64,000 bases of DNA from Oceanidesulfovibrio marinus. Its GTDB lineage: Bacteria > Desulfobacterota > Desulfovibrionia > Desulfovibrionales > Desulfovibrionaceae. The notes beneath the pieces were generated by a model. That model had not been told where the DNA came from and searched no databases. It saw nothing but the letters and a program-made list of their open reading frames with translations. Each line of letters opens with the position of its first letter. Position 1 is the first letter of the stretch. Both the position numbers and the translations under genes were made by a program. The stretch lies in NCBI RefSeq assembly GCF_013085545.1, contig NZ_CP039543.1, positions 2,046,001-2,110,000 on the forward strand, given 5' to 3'. Positions 52,808 through 60,726 of this stretch are shown piece after piece.

Positions 52808-52861
52808 GATTACTCCTCCATGTATTGAGAGTTCGTTGATGGTTGCACCATGTCCCGCCAG

Positions 52862-53158
52862 TTACTGCGCGGGCCCATCCGTATCGCTGCCGGCGTCTGG
52901 TTCCTGCTCCGCGGTGCAGTCCTCTGCCAGCTTCAACTTCTTGCCCTGCTTCTTTTCCTGTTCCTCTTCGACCTCTTCCAGCTTCTTTTCAGCCTTCTTC
53001 AGGAACTTCTCCAGGGCCTTGTCCACGGCCGTGTCCACATCGAGCTTGCGGCCCAACGTGCGCGAACGCTCCTTGGCCTGCTCAAGCCGCTCGGCAATGG
53101 AAACCTCGACATTGAAGATAACCCGTTTGAACTCTTTCTCTTCCTTGAACACTCCCAT
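52862..53158 (-). CDS. Coiled-coil protein upstream of amphi-Trp gene
   Basis: 98 aa from the ATG at 53158 (MGVFKEEKEFKRVIFNVEVS), with AAGGGG upstream. A short N-terminal beta segment is followed by a strongly charged coiled coil (about 25-75, KAEKKLEEVEEEQEKKQGKK) and an acidic tail. No family recognised. Co-directional with the amphi-Trp gene and probably in its operon. Confidence 0.6.
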   Translation of the reverse strand: MGVFKEEKEFKRVIFNVEVSIAERLEQAKERSRTLGRKLDVDTAVDKALEKFLKKAEKKLEEVEEEQEKKQGKKLKLAEDCTAEQEPDAGSDTDGPAQ

Positions 53159-53552
53159 TTTGAACCCCTTGTCGTACAAATTGTGTACAAAGCTTCCTGC
53201 GTGTCGTTACCGGTTCGGATTGTCTTCACTCGCTGGTTTTGTCCATGCAACATCTTAAAATCATTAAAAATCAGAGCATGGCACTTCTGTTTTGCTGCTC
53301 CTTCTCCGTCCTTGAAAAAGGATAGACCACCACACCGTTTTTTTGTCAAATGACATTTTAAAAAATTGTTGCTGATTCATCCTATACAACTTCATAACAT
53401 ATTGGTTTAGCATACTATAAAACTTTACTATTGTACTAATAATGTACGCTTTTTGTAACATTCGGCTCCTACACTTCTGCTTCCGCCCCTATTGACCAAC
53501 CCCGAAAGCTGTCGCACATTCCCCCTCTTGCTCGATGCGAGGCCGGACCGAC
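53159..53552. other. AT-rich intergenic region between amphi-Trp unit and MATE operon
   Basis: About 390 bases of much lower GC than its surroundings. It has a minus-strand TTGACA (read from 53349-53344) with a weak TATCCT-like -10 about 20 bases on, giving a leader of about 160 bases. An imperfect repeat GTACA-N5-TGTAC sits next to the minus-strand start. No gene supported. Confidence 0.45.
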
Positions 53553-54941
53553 ATGCCCTTGAAAATACCCGCCCCTACCTCCAAGCGCCGCGAAATATGG
53601 CGGCTCGCTTGGCCCCAGACGCTGATGATGGTGGCCCACTTCTTTGTGGGCTTCGTCGATGTGCTGGTGGCCGGCAAGCTGGGCACCGACGTCCAGGCCG
53701 CCCTCGGCTTGATCACCCAGAGCTTCTTTTTCTTCCTCATCATCGCCATCGGCGTTTCCAACGGCGTGGTCGCAGCGGTAAGCCAGTCCCTGGGCGCCGG
53801 CCTCATCAGCCGGGCGCAGCGCTACACCATGTTCTCCCTGGCCCTGGCCCTGGCAGGCGGCCTGCTCATCTTCGTCGTGGGCACCACATTCCGCGGGCCA
53901 TTCCTCAACGTGCTGCAGACACCTCCCGACATCCACAAGGAATCGGCCTACATGCTCACGGTCTTCCTGCTGGTGGTGCCTGCCAACTACATCCTCAATG
54001 TGGGCAACGCGGTGTTCCGCGCCTACAAACGCGTGGACATCCCGCTCATCTCCCTGACCATCGTCAGCGTGGTGAACACCGTGGCCGACCTGGGTCTGGG
54101 ACTGGGCATGTGGGGGTTGCCGGCGTACGGCTACAAGGGGCTGGCCTGGGCCACCTTCTTCTCCTATCTCACGGGCGCGCTGTTCACCCTGGCCGTGCTC
54201 ACAAAGCAGGGCATCCTGCGGCCCTCGGAGTTTCCGCCGCTACGCTGGATGAAGCCGGCGTGGAGCTACCTCTTCAAGGTCGCCTGGCCGGCCGGACTTA
54301 CGCACATCCTCTGGCAGACAGGCTATCTCGTGCTCTTCGCCATCGTGGCCTCCCTGCCGTATGACAACGTCAACGCCCTGGCCGGTCTTACGGCGGGCAT
54401 GCGCGTGGAGTCGGCGCTCTTCCTGCCGGCCTTTGCCTTCAACATGACGGCGTCGGTTCTTGTCGGGCATTTTTTGGGAGCGGGCGACCCGGCCGAGGCC
54501 AAGCGCACGGGCTGGCAGATCCTCCTTTTCGGTTGCGGCGCCATCAGCCTGTTCGGCGTGGTGGTCTGGCATTACGCCGCGCCCATCGCCGGCCTGCTCA
54601 CGCCGTCCGAGGCCGTGCGGGCCCAGGTGGTGGAGTATCTGTTCTGGAACATTCTCGCGATTCCCTTCACCACCGCGAGCATGATCCTGGTGGGCATCAT
54701 GTCCGGCGCCGGGGCAACCCTCTATAATCTCGCAGTATTCGGTATAGCCACCTGGTTTATTCGGCTTCCGCTGGCATATTTCATGGGCCATGTGATACTA
54801 CAGGACTCATCCGGGGTCTGGATGGCCATGCTCGTATCCCAGGTCGTTCAAGCCGGCGCCGGTCTGTACATTTTCCAGTTCAAACCCTGGAGCCGCTTTT
54901 CCATGCGCAGGCAGAAGGCGCTCCCAACCATACGGACATAA
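53553..54941 (+). CDS. MATE-family multidrug/sodium efflux transporter
   Basis: 462 aa from the ATG at 53553 (GAGG upstream); an ATG at 53535 is also open. Twelve hydrophobic segments in two halves. MATE-like segments include WRLAWPQTLMMVAHFFVGFV, GVSNGVVAAVSQSLGAG and VSVVNTVADLGLGLGMWGLP. It exports cationic drugs or other solutes in exchange for H+ or Na+. The next gene starts two bases after its stop, and a glycosyltransferase follows, so a lipid- or polymer-linked substrate is possible here. Confidence 0.88.
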   Translation: MPLKIPAPTSKRREIWRLAWPQTLMMVAHFFVGFVDVLVAGKLGTDVQAALGLITQSFFFFLIIAIGVSNGVVAAVSQSLGAGLISRAQRYTMFSLALALAGGLLIFVVGTTFRGPFLNVLQTPPDIHKESAYMLTVFLLVVPANYILNVGNAVFRAYKRVDIPLISLTIVSVVNTVADLGLGLGMWGLPAYGYKGLAWATFFSYLTGALFTLAVLTKQGILRPSEFPPLRWMKPAWSYLFKVAWPAGLTHILWQTGYLVLFAIVASLPYDNVNALAGLTAGMRVESALFLPAFAFNMTASVLVGHFLGAGDPAEAKRTGWQILLFGCGAISLFGVVVWHYAAPIAGLLTPSEAVRAQVVEYLFWNILAIPFTTASMILVGIMSGAGATLYNLAVFGIATWFIRLPLAYFMGHVILQDSSGVWMAMLVSQVVQAGAGLYIFQFKPWSRFSMRRQKALPTIRT

Positions 54942-54943
54942 TC

Positions 54944-55858
54944 ATGGCACCCCTGTTTGCAGAATCGATATGCGATCATTCTGTCGAGTTTTGCACGCCC
55001 GCCCTGGAGCAGCGCGACATGTACGTCGAGCGTTTCTCCCGCTGTCTCCAGAAGGCGTCGGACTACAGCTTCATCAACCTCTGGGGTTGGGCCGAGCAGT
55101 ACGGCCTCACGTGGGCCTTTTCCAACAAATGCGCTTGGATACGCCAGAACAACCCCGAGCCCGTGTTCTGGGCTCCTGTGGGCCCCTGGGAAGAGGTGGA
55201 CTGGGCCAACTGCGCGGTGCTCGCCCACGGCGGCACCTTCATCCGCGTGCCTCAGCCCCTGTACGCCCTCTGGAAAGCCGCCCTGGGCGACCGCGTTTCC
55301 GCAGAAGAGTCGCGCGACCAGTGGGACTACGTCTATGACGTCCACGAGCTCATCACGCTGGAAGGCAAGCGCTATGCCAAAAAAAAGGCGCTCCTGGACA
55401 AGTTCAAGGACAAGTACGACTTCCGCTACCACTCCATGACGACTGACTGCGTGGAGTACGCCCTGGACCTGCAGGCCGAGTGGATCGAGTGGCGGGAGTT
55501 CCGGGACTCCGAGGCCCTGCTCATGGAAAACGCCGCCATCGCGCGGGTGCTCAAGAGCTGGGAGGAGCTGCCGTGCATGCGGGGCGGGTACATCACCGTA
55601 GACGGCAACATGGTGGCCTATACCGTGGCCGAGGCCATCACGCCGGACACCCTGGTGGTCCATTTCGAGAAGGGCAACACGGAGTTCGAGGGCGTGTACC
55701 AGGCCATCAACCAGATGTTCCTGGCCAACGAGGCCGCCGACTGCGACATCGTGAACCGTGAGCAGGATCTCAGCGACCCTGGCCTGCGCAAGGCGAAGCT
55801 TTCCTACAATCCATCGGGATTCCTCAAGAAGTACAAGGTAACCGTAGCTCCGGAATAA
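54944..55858 (+). CDS. DUF2156 protein (phosphatidylglycerol lysyltransferase C-terminal-like)
   Basis: 304 aa, starting two bases after the MATE stop. Blocks match DUF2156, the soluble aminoacyl-lipid synthase-like GNAT fold: SDYSFINLWGWAEQYGLT, PVGPWEEVDWANC, DQWDYVYDVHELITLEGKRY and NREQDLSDPGLRKAKLSYNP. No membrane helices, unlike full MprF. It likely transfers an aminoacyl group from a tRNA or CoA-type donor to a lipid or protein acceptor; the substrate is unknown. Confidence 0.85.
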   Translation: MAPLFAESICDHSVEFCTPALEQRDMYVERFSRCLQKASDYSFINLWGWAEQYGLTWAFSNKCAWIRQNNPEPVFWAPVGPWEEVDWANCAVLAHGGTFIRVPQPLYALWKAALGDRVSAEESRDQWDYVYDVHELITLEGKRYAKKKALLDKFKDKYDFRYHSMTTDCVEYALDLQAEWIEWREFRDSEALLMENAAIARVLKSWEELPCMRGGYITVDGNMVAYTVAEAITPDTLVVHFEKGNTEFEGVYQAINQMFLANEAADCDIVNREQDLSDPGLRKAKLSYNPSGFLKKYKVTVAPE

Positions 55859-55862
55859 GCTC

Positions 55863-56975
55863 TTGGCTGCCACGCGGGTTTTCCTGGTCATCCCCAGCCT
55901 GGCGCCGGGCGGGTCGGAGCGGGTGCTCGTGCGCCTCGCCGCCGGGCTGGACCCCGAGCGCTTCGAGCCGGAGGTGGTCACGCTGGCCGCGGCCGGGCCG
56001 CTGGACCAGGAGATTCCGGAGCGCATCACCCGCCACAACCTGGACGCAGGCCGCGTCCTTGCCGCCTTGCCGCGGTTCGTACGCCTGGCGCGCAAACGCC
56101 GTCCCGCGGCCATCATCTCCTTCCAGATGCATGTGAATCTTGCACTACTGCTGCTCCGGCCGTTTCTGCCGCGGGGAGTGCGCATCGTGGCGCGGGAGGA
56201 GAGCATGCCCTCGCGAACCTGCGCGGACAGCCCGCTGCCCCGGGTGTTCGGCGCGATGATCCGGCGGCTCTACCCAAAGGCCCATGCCGTGCTGGCGTTG
56301 TGCGACGCCGCCGCGGCGGAGCTGACCGGCCAGTTCGGCGTGCCGCAGGACAAGGTCGCGGTCGTCCCCAACCCGGTGGACATAGATGCTGTGCGCGCAC
56401 GCGCCTTGAATGATGCTTTGGATAAGGATGCGCTGCCACCCTTGCCGCGGCTGGTGTTTGCGGGCCGGCTCGCGCCGGTCAAGCGGGTGGATGTGGTGCT
56501 GGAGGCTTTAGCGAGGATGCAGCGGCGCGCTTCGCTCATGATCGTGGGCGGCGGGGACGAGAACGCGATGCAATCACTCCGGGAACGCGCCAAGGCGTTG
56601 GGCGTGGCGGAGCGCGTGCTCTTCACCGGCCACCAGTCCAACCCGTATCCATATATACAGAGCGCGGACCTGCTGGTGCTCGCCTCCCTGCGGGAAGGCC
56701 AGCCCCTGGTGGCCCAGGAAGCGCTGGCTCTGGGCACGCCTGTAGTCTCCGCAGCCATGCCCGGCTGCATTCCGGACATGATCCGGCACGGCGTTAATGG
56801 CTTTCTCGCGCCGTTCCACACAGATTCGGAGCAACAAGCCAAGGCCCTGGCCGCGACTCTTGACAACGCCCTGGACGCTCTGGACTGCCGACCCGGCCGA
56901 ATGGACACGGCCAAGGGAATCGAGGCATGGGCCCAAGATGCTGTTTGCCGCGCGCACGAAAAGCTCATAGAGTGA
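55863..56975 (+). CDS. Glycosyltransferase, GT4 family
   Basis: 370 aa from a TTG at 55863, four bases after the DUF2156 stop; GGAATAAG lies before it. GT-B fold: an N-domain with VIPSLAPGGSERVLVRLA, and a C-domain with RLVFAGRLAPVKRVDVVLEA, MIVGGGDENAMQSL, VLFTGHQSNPYPYI and the E-x7-E-type SLREGQPLVAQEALALGTPV. It transfers a sugar from a nucleotide-sugar, probably to a lipid or polysaccharide. In a tight operon with MATE and DUF2156. Confidence 0.9.
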   Translation: MAATRVFLVIPSLAPGGSERVLVRLAAGLDPERFEPEVVTLAAAGPLDQEIPERITRHNLDAGRVLAALPRFVRLARKRRPAAIISFQMHVNLALLLLRPFLPRGVRIVAREESMPSRTCADSPLPRVFGAMIRRLYPKAHAVLALCDAAAAELTGQFGVPQDKVAVVPNPVDIDAVRARALNDALDKDALPPLPRLVFAGRLAPVKRVDVVLEALARMQRRASLMIVGGGDENAMQSLRERAKALGVAERVLFTGHQSNPYPYIQSADLLVLASLREGQPLVAQEALALGTPVVSAAMPGCIPDMIRHGVNGFLAPFHTDSEQQAKALAATLDNALDALDCRPGRMDTAKGIEAWAQDAVCRAHEKLIE

Positions 56976-57122
56976 GGCACCGCAGGGATTCCCTGCTGTG
57001 ACCGAAGTCTTCCGTTTGACAGTCCACTGCCCTTGCACTATCTCCTCGGCAGAGCCGTTCGGGGCCGGTCCGTTTCCCGGAAATTACCGCGGCCCGAAAA
57101 CGCTTTTCATAAGGAATGCACC

Positions 57123-57344
57123 ATGAGAGAACAAGTTGAACAAGCCCTGGCAAAAATCCGCCCGCAGCTCCAAGCCGACGGCGGCGACATCGAGCTCGTG
57201 GACGTGACCGACGACGGCATCGTGAAAGTTCGCCTGACCGGCGCGTGCAAGGGCTGCCCCATGTCGCAGATCACCTTGAAGAAGGGTGTGGAAAAGATCG
57301 TACTCAAGGAAGTTCCGGAGGCCAAGGCAGTCGAGGCCGTCTAA
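57123..57344 (+). CDS. NifU C-terminal domain (Nfu-type) iron-sulfur protein
   Basis: 73 aa, just the NifU C-terminal domain. It carries the [20 protein letters not shown] block and the CKGCPMS (CxxC) cluster site. Carries or delivers Fe-S clusters. Stands 148 bases after the GT4 gene and ends in a strong terminator. Confidence 0.93.
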   Translation: MREQVEQALAKIRPQLQADGGDIELVDVTDDGIVKVRLTGACKGCPMSQITLKKGVEKIVLKEVPEAKAVEAV

Positions 57345-57368
57345 CACCGCGCCACAACCAGCTTATAC

Positions 57369-57396
57369 AGGCGGGCACGTACGCCCGCCTTTTTTA
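57369..57396 (+). terminator. Terminator between nfu-like gene and gltX
   Basis: AGGCGGGC / GCCCGCCT stem, loop ACGTAC, followed by TTTTT. Only 17 bases separate it from the gltX ATG. Confidence 0.85.
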
Positions 57397-57412
57397 CTTA
57401 TAGATACACGCC

Positions 57413-58819
57413 ATGACCGATACTACATCCACTATTGTCACACGTTTCGCTCCCAGCCCCACCGGCCATCTCCACCTCGGCGGCGCGCGCACCGCACTGT
57501 TCAGCTGGCTTATGGCCCGCCACGCCGGCGGCCGTTTCCACCTGCGCATCGAGGACACGGACAAGGCCCGCTCCAGCAACGAGATCACCGCCGCCATCCT
57601 GGAGGCGCTGGCCTGGTTGGGCATTGCCTGGGACGACGAGCCCGTGCACCAGTCCCTGCGCGAAGATGCGCACAACCGCTGCATCGACAGGCTGCTCGAA
57701 GAGGGCAAGGCCTACTGGTGCGAGTGCACGCCCGAGGAAGTGGAGGCCATGCGCGAGAAGGCCCGCGCCGAGGGCAAAAAGCCCAAGTATGACCTGACCT
57801 GCCGGGAAAAAAACCTGGGCCCTGGTCCCAATCGCGTGGTGCGCTTCAAGACGCCTCTCACCGGTAAGATCGCCTACACCGACCTGGTCAAGGGCACCAT
57901 CGCCGTGGACAACGCCGAGCTCGACGACATGATCCTGCGGCGCACGGACGGTTCGCCCACCTACAACCTGGCCGTTGTGGTGGACGACCACGACATGGGT
58001 GTGACCCACGTGCTGCGCGGCGAGGACCATGTCAACAACACGTTGCGCCAGATCCACCTGTACGAGGCGCTGGGCTTCGACGTGCCGGCCTTTGCCCACG
58101 TGCCGCTCATCCACGGCCCGGACAAGAAGAAGCTCTCCAAGCGCCACGGCGCCAAGAACATCCTGGAGTACCGGAATGAGGGCATTCTGCCCGAGGCGCT
58201 GGTCAACTACCTGGCGCGTCTTGGCTGGAGCCACGGCGACCAGGAAATCTTCAGCCGCGACGAGCTCGTGGCCATGTTCGAAGCGTCCGGCCTCTCCACC
58301 TCGGCGGCCGCCTTCGACCCCGAGAAGCTGCTCTGGCTCAACAGCCACTACATCAAGGAGTCCCCTGTCCCCCGTCTTGCCGACCTGCTGGCCGAGCAGT
58401 TCGCCGCCCGCGGCATCACGGACTGCGACCGCGCCGTTCTGGAAAAAATCGTGCCGCAGTACCAGCCCCGCGCCAAGACCATGGCCGAGATGGCCGACGA
58501 AGCCGCCGTGTTCCTTATCGACGACACCGATGTGGAGTACGAGGAGAAAGCCGTGCGCAAGGTGCTGACGGACGAGGCCAAGGCGCGTCTGGCCGAGATT
58601 CGCGAGCTCCTGGCCGGGCTTGAAGCCTTTGACGAATCTTCATTGGAAAATACTTTGAATTCATACATGGATCGCAATGAACTTAGCTTCAAGCATATTG
58701 CCCAGCCTATTCGTGTTGCTGTAACCGGCCGCACCCGCAGCCCTGGCCTTTTTGAGACGCTGGCCATCCTGGGCAAAGATAAGTCACTGAATCGCATCGA
58801 CACGGCTCTCTCGCTTTAA
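57413..58819 (+). CDS. gltX: Glutamyl-tRNA synthetase
   Basis: 468 aa. Class I synthetase: the HIGH-like motif is PSPTGHLHLGGART and the KMSKS-like motif KKKLSKRHGAKN. Conserved FRIEDTDKARS and DQEIFSRDELV-type blocks; the anticodon-binding half follows. The ATG at 57413 has no clear Shine-Dalgarno and lies just after a terminator, so a promoter overlapping it (TATAGA at 57399) and a nearly leaderless message are likely. Ends with a terminator at 58847-58870. Confidence 0.95.
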   Translation: MTDTTSTIVTRFAPSPTGHLHLGGARTALFSWLMARHAGGRFHLRIEDTDKARSSNEITAAILEALAWLGIAWDDEPVHQSLREDAHNRCIDRLLEEGKAYWCECTPEEVEAMREKARAEGKKPKYDLTCREKNLGPGPNRVVRFKTPLTGKIAYTDLVKGTIAVDNAELDDMILRRTDGSPTYNLAVVVDDHDMGVTHVLRGEDHVNNTLRQIHLYEALGFDVPAFAHVPLIHGPDKKKLSKRHGAKNILEYRNEGILPEALVNYLARLGWSHGDQEIFSRDELVAMFEASGLSTSAAAFDPEKLLWLNSHYIKESPVPRLADLLAEQFAARGITDCDRAVLEKIVPQYQPRAKTMAEMADEAAVFLIDDTDVEYEEKAVRKVLTDEAKARLAEIRELLAGLEAFDESSLENTLNSYMDRNELSFKHIAQPIRVAVTGRTRSPGLFETLAILGKDKSLNRIDTALSL

Positions 58820-58846
58820 GCGTGAGAGTCGTGCGAAAGCGACCAC

Positions 58847-58870
58847 AATGTGCGTTTGCGCACATTTTTA
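58847..58870 (+). terminator. Terminator of gltX
   Basis: AATGTGCG / CGCACATT perfect stem with TTTG loop, then TTTA. An additional imperfect inverted repeat spans the gltX stop (58806-58828). Confidence 0.85.
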
Positions 58871-58923
58871 AAAGCCGCTCATGCGCCATTGTAAATGTTG
58901 TGTATAAAGGAAGAAATGTTCTC

Positions 58924-58951
58924 TTGACTTTTCCTATGCGAAGCATACACT
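58924..58951 (+). promoter_or_regulatory. Candidate promoter for riboswitch-controlled unit
   Basis: TTGACT (58924-58929), 16-base spacer, TACACT (58946-58951). Initiation near 58958 would begin just before the aptamer. A TATGC-GAA-GCATA repeat (58935-58947) lies in the spacer. Confidence 0.55.
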
Positions 58952-58963
58952 CCTCTTAAGCTT

Positions 58964-59034
58964 CACGTAAAAGCCAAACCCACCGCGAGGTGGGGACGGA
59001 AAGCCACGGGCCTCCTCGAGGCAGCCGGGTTGCC
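58964..59034 (+). ncRNA. Cyclic di-GMP-I (GEMM) riboswitch aptamer
   Basis: Starts CACGTAAAAGCCAAACC, then a P2 hairpin CCCACC-GCGA-GGTGGG with GNRA loop (58979-58994), the conserved GGACGGAAAGCC core, a P3 arm, and ends GGCAGCCGGGTTGCC. All conserved blocks of the GEMM-I class are in order, next to a promoter and upstream of a degenerate-EAL/HDOD gene. GGAAAGCC (58998-59005) is complementary to GGCTTTCC (59075-59082) followed by a T-run, which may be the expression platform. Confidence 0.92.
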
Positions 59035-59195
59035 TTTGAAGGATGACCTTCCCAAAGCACGTGTCGTATTCCTAGGCTTTCCTCCTTTTTCCGTTTGGCT
59101 ACATTGCGCTCTGCTGCGCGCTCGTGAAGTCCCTGGATGTTGTTCCTGTCCCCGGGCTCTACCGGCGTGAGTCTGGATTTACGGAGGATCAAGAA

Positions 59196-60440
59196 ATGAC
59201 GTACGACAGAGAAGCCAATTGGAAGGAAGAGCATCTCTTCTTCGCCAAGCAGCCCATATTCACCAAGAATCCCAGAGTCTGGGGCTACGAGCTCACCTAC
59301 CGCGACAGCCCTTTCACCGGCAATGGCGGCAAGGGCAATGCGCTCAAGAACCTCGCGGCCAACGCCTATGCGCTCAAGCTGCGCGGCGACGTCGGCTCCC
59401 AGAAGCTCCTGCTCTCATTCTCTGAACGCTCCATCATCTCCAAGGCGCCAAGCGCCCTGCCGGCCAGCCACACCGTGGTGGAGATCGAGGAATCGAGCGC
59501 GCCCGACAAGGAGCTGCTGGATTCCATCGACCAGCTTCGCAGCGACGACTATCTGATCGCCATCACCGATTTCCAGGGCAAGTCCGGTTCCGAGCCCTTG
59601 GTGGAACGCGCCGACATCATCAAGATAGACATCCGCCGCAAGCGGCCGCAGATCATCCTTGATTTGATGAACCGCGCCCCGGCCGACAAGGTCGTGCTCG
59701 TGGCCACGGGCGTCTCTTCGCCGGAGCTGCTCAAGCTGGCCAAGGCCCTCGGCTTCAAGCTCTTCCAGGGCAGCTTCTTTCGCAAGCCGGAGTTCAAGAC
59801 AGAGCGCCAGCTCTCCTCCAGCGAGGCCACCCGCCTCAAGCTGTTCGAGATCATCTCCGGCCACCCCGACTTCTCCAAGCTGTCCCAAGCCATCGCCATG
59901 GACGCCTCCATCAGCTACCGCCTGCTGCTCTTCCTCAACTCGGCGGCCTTCAGCTTCCCGGTGGAGATCACGTCTATCCAGCACGCCGTAGTGCTGCTGG
60001 GCTGGGACCAGATCAAGAACTGGCTCCGCGTGGCCGTGCTTACGGACCTCACCCCGCCCACCAAGACGCTTGAGCTCGTCCGCCTCGCGGCGCAGCGGGC
60101 CAAGTTCTTCGAGCTGGCGGCCATGCGCAACAACTACTCGCCCGAGATACAGGACAAGCTTTTCCTGCTCGGCCTCTTCTCGCTCATGGAGCCCATTCTG
60201 GATATGCCCATGGAGAAGATCGTCAAGAACCTTCCCATCGACCCGGACGTGAAGAACGCCCTGACCGGCAAGGATACGTCCCTGGCTGGCTGGAACGTTC
60301 TCGCCCAAGCTATCGAGGAAGCGAACTGGGAGATCGTGGACCGCGCCATCGCTGTGCTCGGCCTGGAAGGCCCGGCCGTCACCGGCAGCTACTACGACTC
60401 GCACGTGCTCACGAACTCCTTCTTCGACATAAACAGTTAG
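59196..60440 (+). CDS. Degenerate-EAL plus HDOD signalling protein (YuxH/CdgJ type)
   Basis: 414 aa from the ATG at 59196, GGAGG eight bases upstream. The N-terminal half is EAL-like but the motif reads YEL in RVWGYELTYRD, so phosphodiesterase activity is doubtful. The C-terminal half is HDOD: SGHPDFSKLSQAIAMDASIS, then SIQHAVVLLGWDQIKNWLRV. Such proteins (for example Vibrio CdgJ) affect motility or biofilm without c-di-GMP turnover. Expression is under a c-di-GMP riboswitch. Confidence 0.9.
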   Translation: MTYDREANWKEEHLFFAKQPIFTKNPRVWGYELTYRDSPFTGNGGKGNALKNLAANAYALKLRGDVGSQKLLLSFSERSIISKAPSALPASHTVVEIEESSAPDKELLDSIDQLRSDDYLIAITDFQGKSGSEPLVERADIIKIDIRRKRPQIILDLMNRAPADKVVLVATGVSSPELLKLAKALGFKLFQGSFFRKPEFKTERQLSSSEATRLKLFEIISGHPDFSKLSQAIAMDASISYRLLLFLNSAAFSFPVEITSIQHAVVLLGWDQIKNWLRVAVLTDLTPPTKTLELVRLAAQRAKFFELAAMRNNYSPEIQDKLFLLGLFSLMEPILDMPMEKIVKNLPIDPDVKNALTGKDTSLAGWNVLAQAIEEANWEIVDRAIAVLGLEGPAVTGSYYDSHVLTNSFFDINS

Positions 60441-60452
60441 TGCCCTCCAACG

Positions 60453-60476
60453 GAGCCCTGCTTCGGTAGGGCTCCA
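60453..60476. terminator. Hairpin after EAL-HDOD gene
   Basis: GGAGCCCT / AGGGCTCC stem with eight-base loop, 13 bases past the stop. No strong T-run follows. The rest of 60441-60726 holds no recognisable gene. Confidence 0.5.
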
Positions 60477-60726
60477 CCATCTATACCCTATACGCCGGCC
60501 ACCACGGCGTTCCCACCATTCCCCCCCTTCCCCCGCCGCCCGCACATCGGGCGACAGGCACCGGCCCCTCCCTGGGGCCTTTGCCTATTTTGGGGGCCTG
60601 CGACGAATCACACCGGAACACTCTCTGAATCAACCACCCACGCACAACAACGCACCGTGGCTGCCGTCAGGAACAGCCCCGCCGCAATGGAGACTCTTTA
60701 TCTCCATCTTTCGCTTGTAAAATAAG

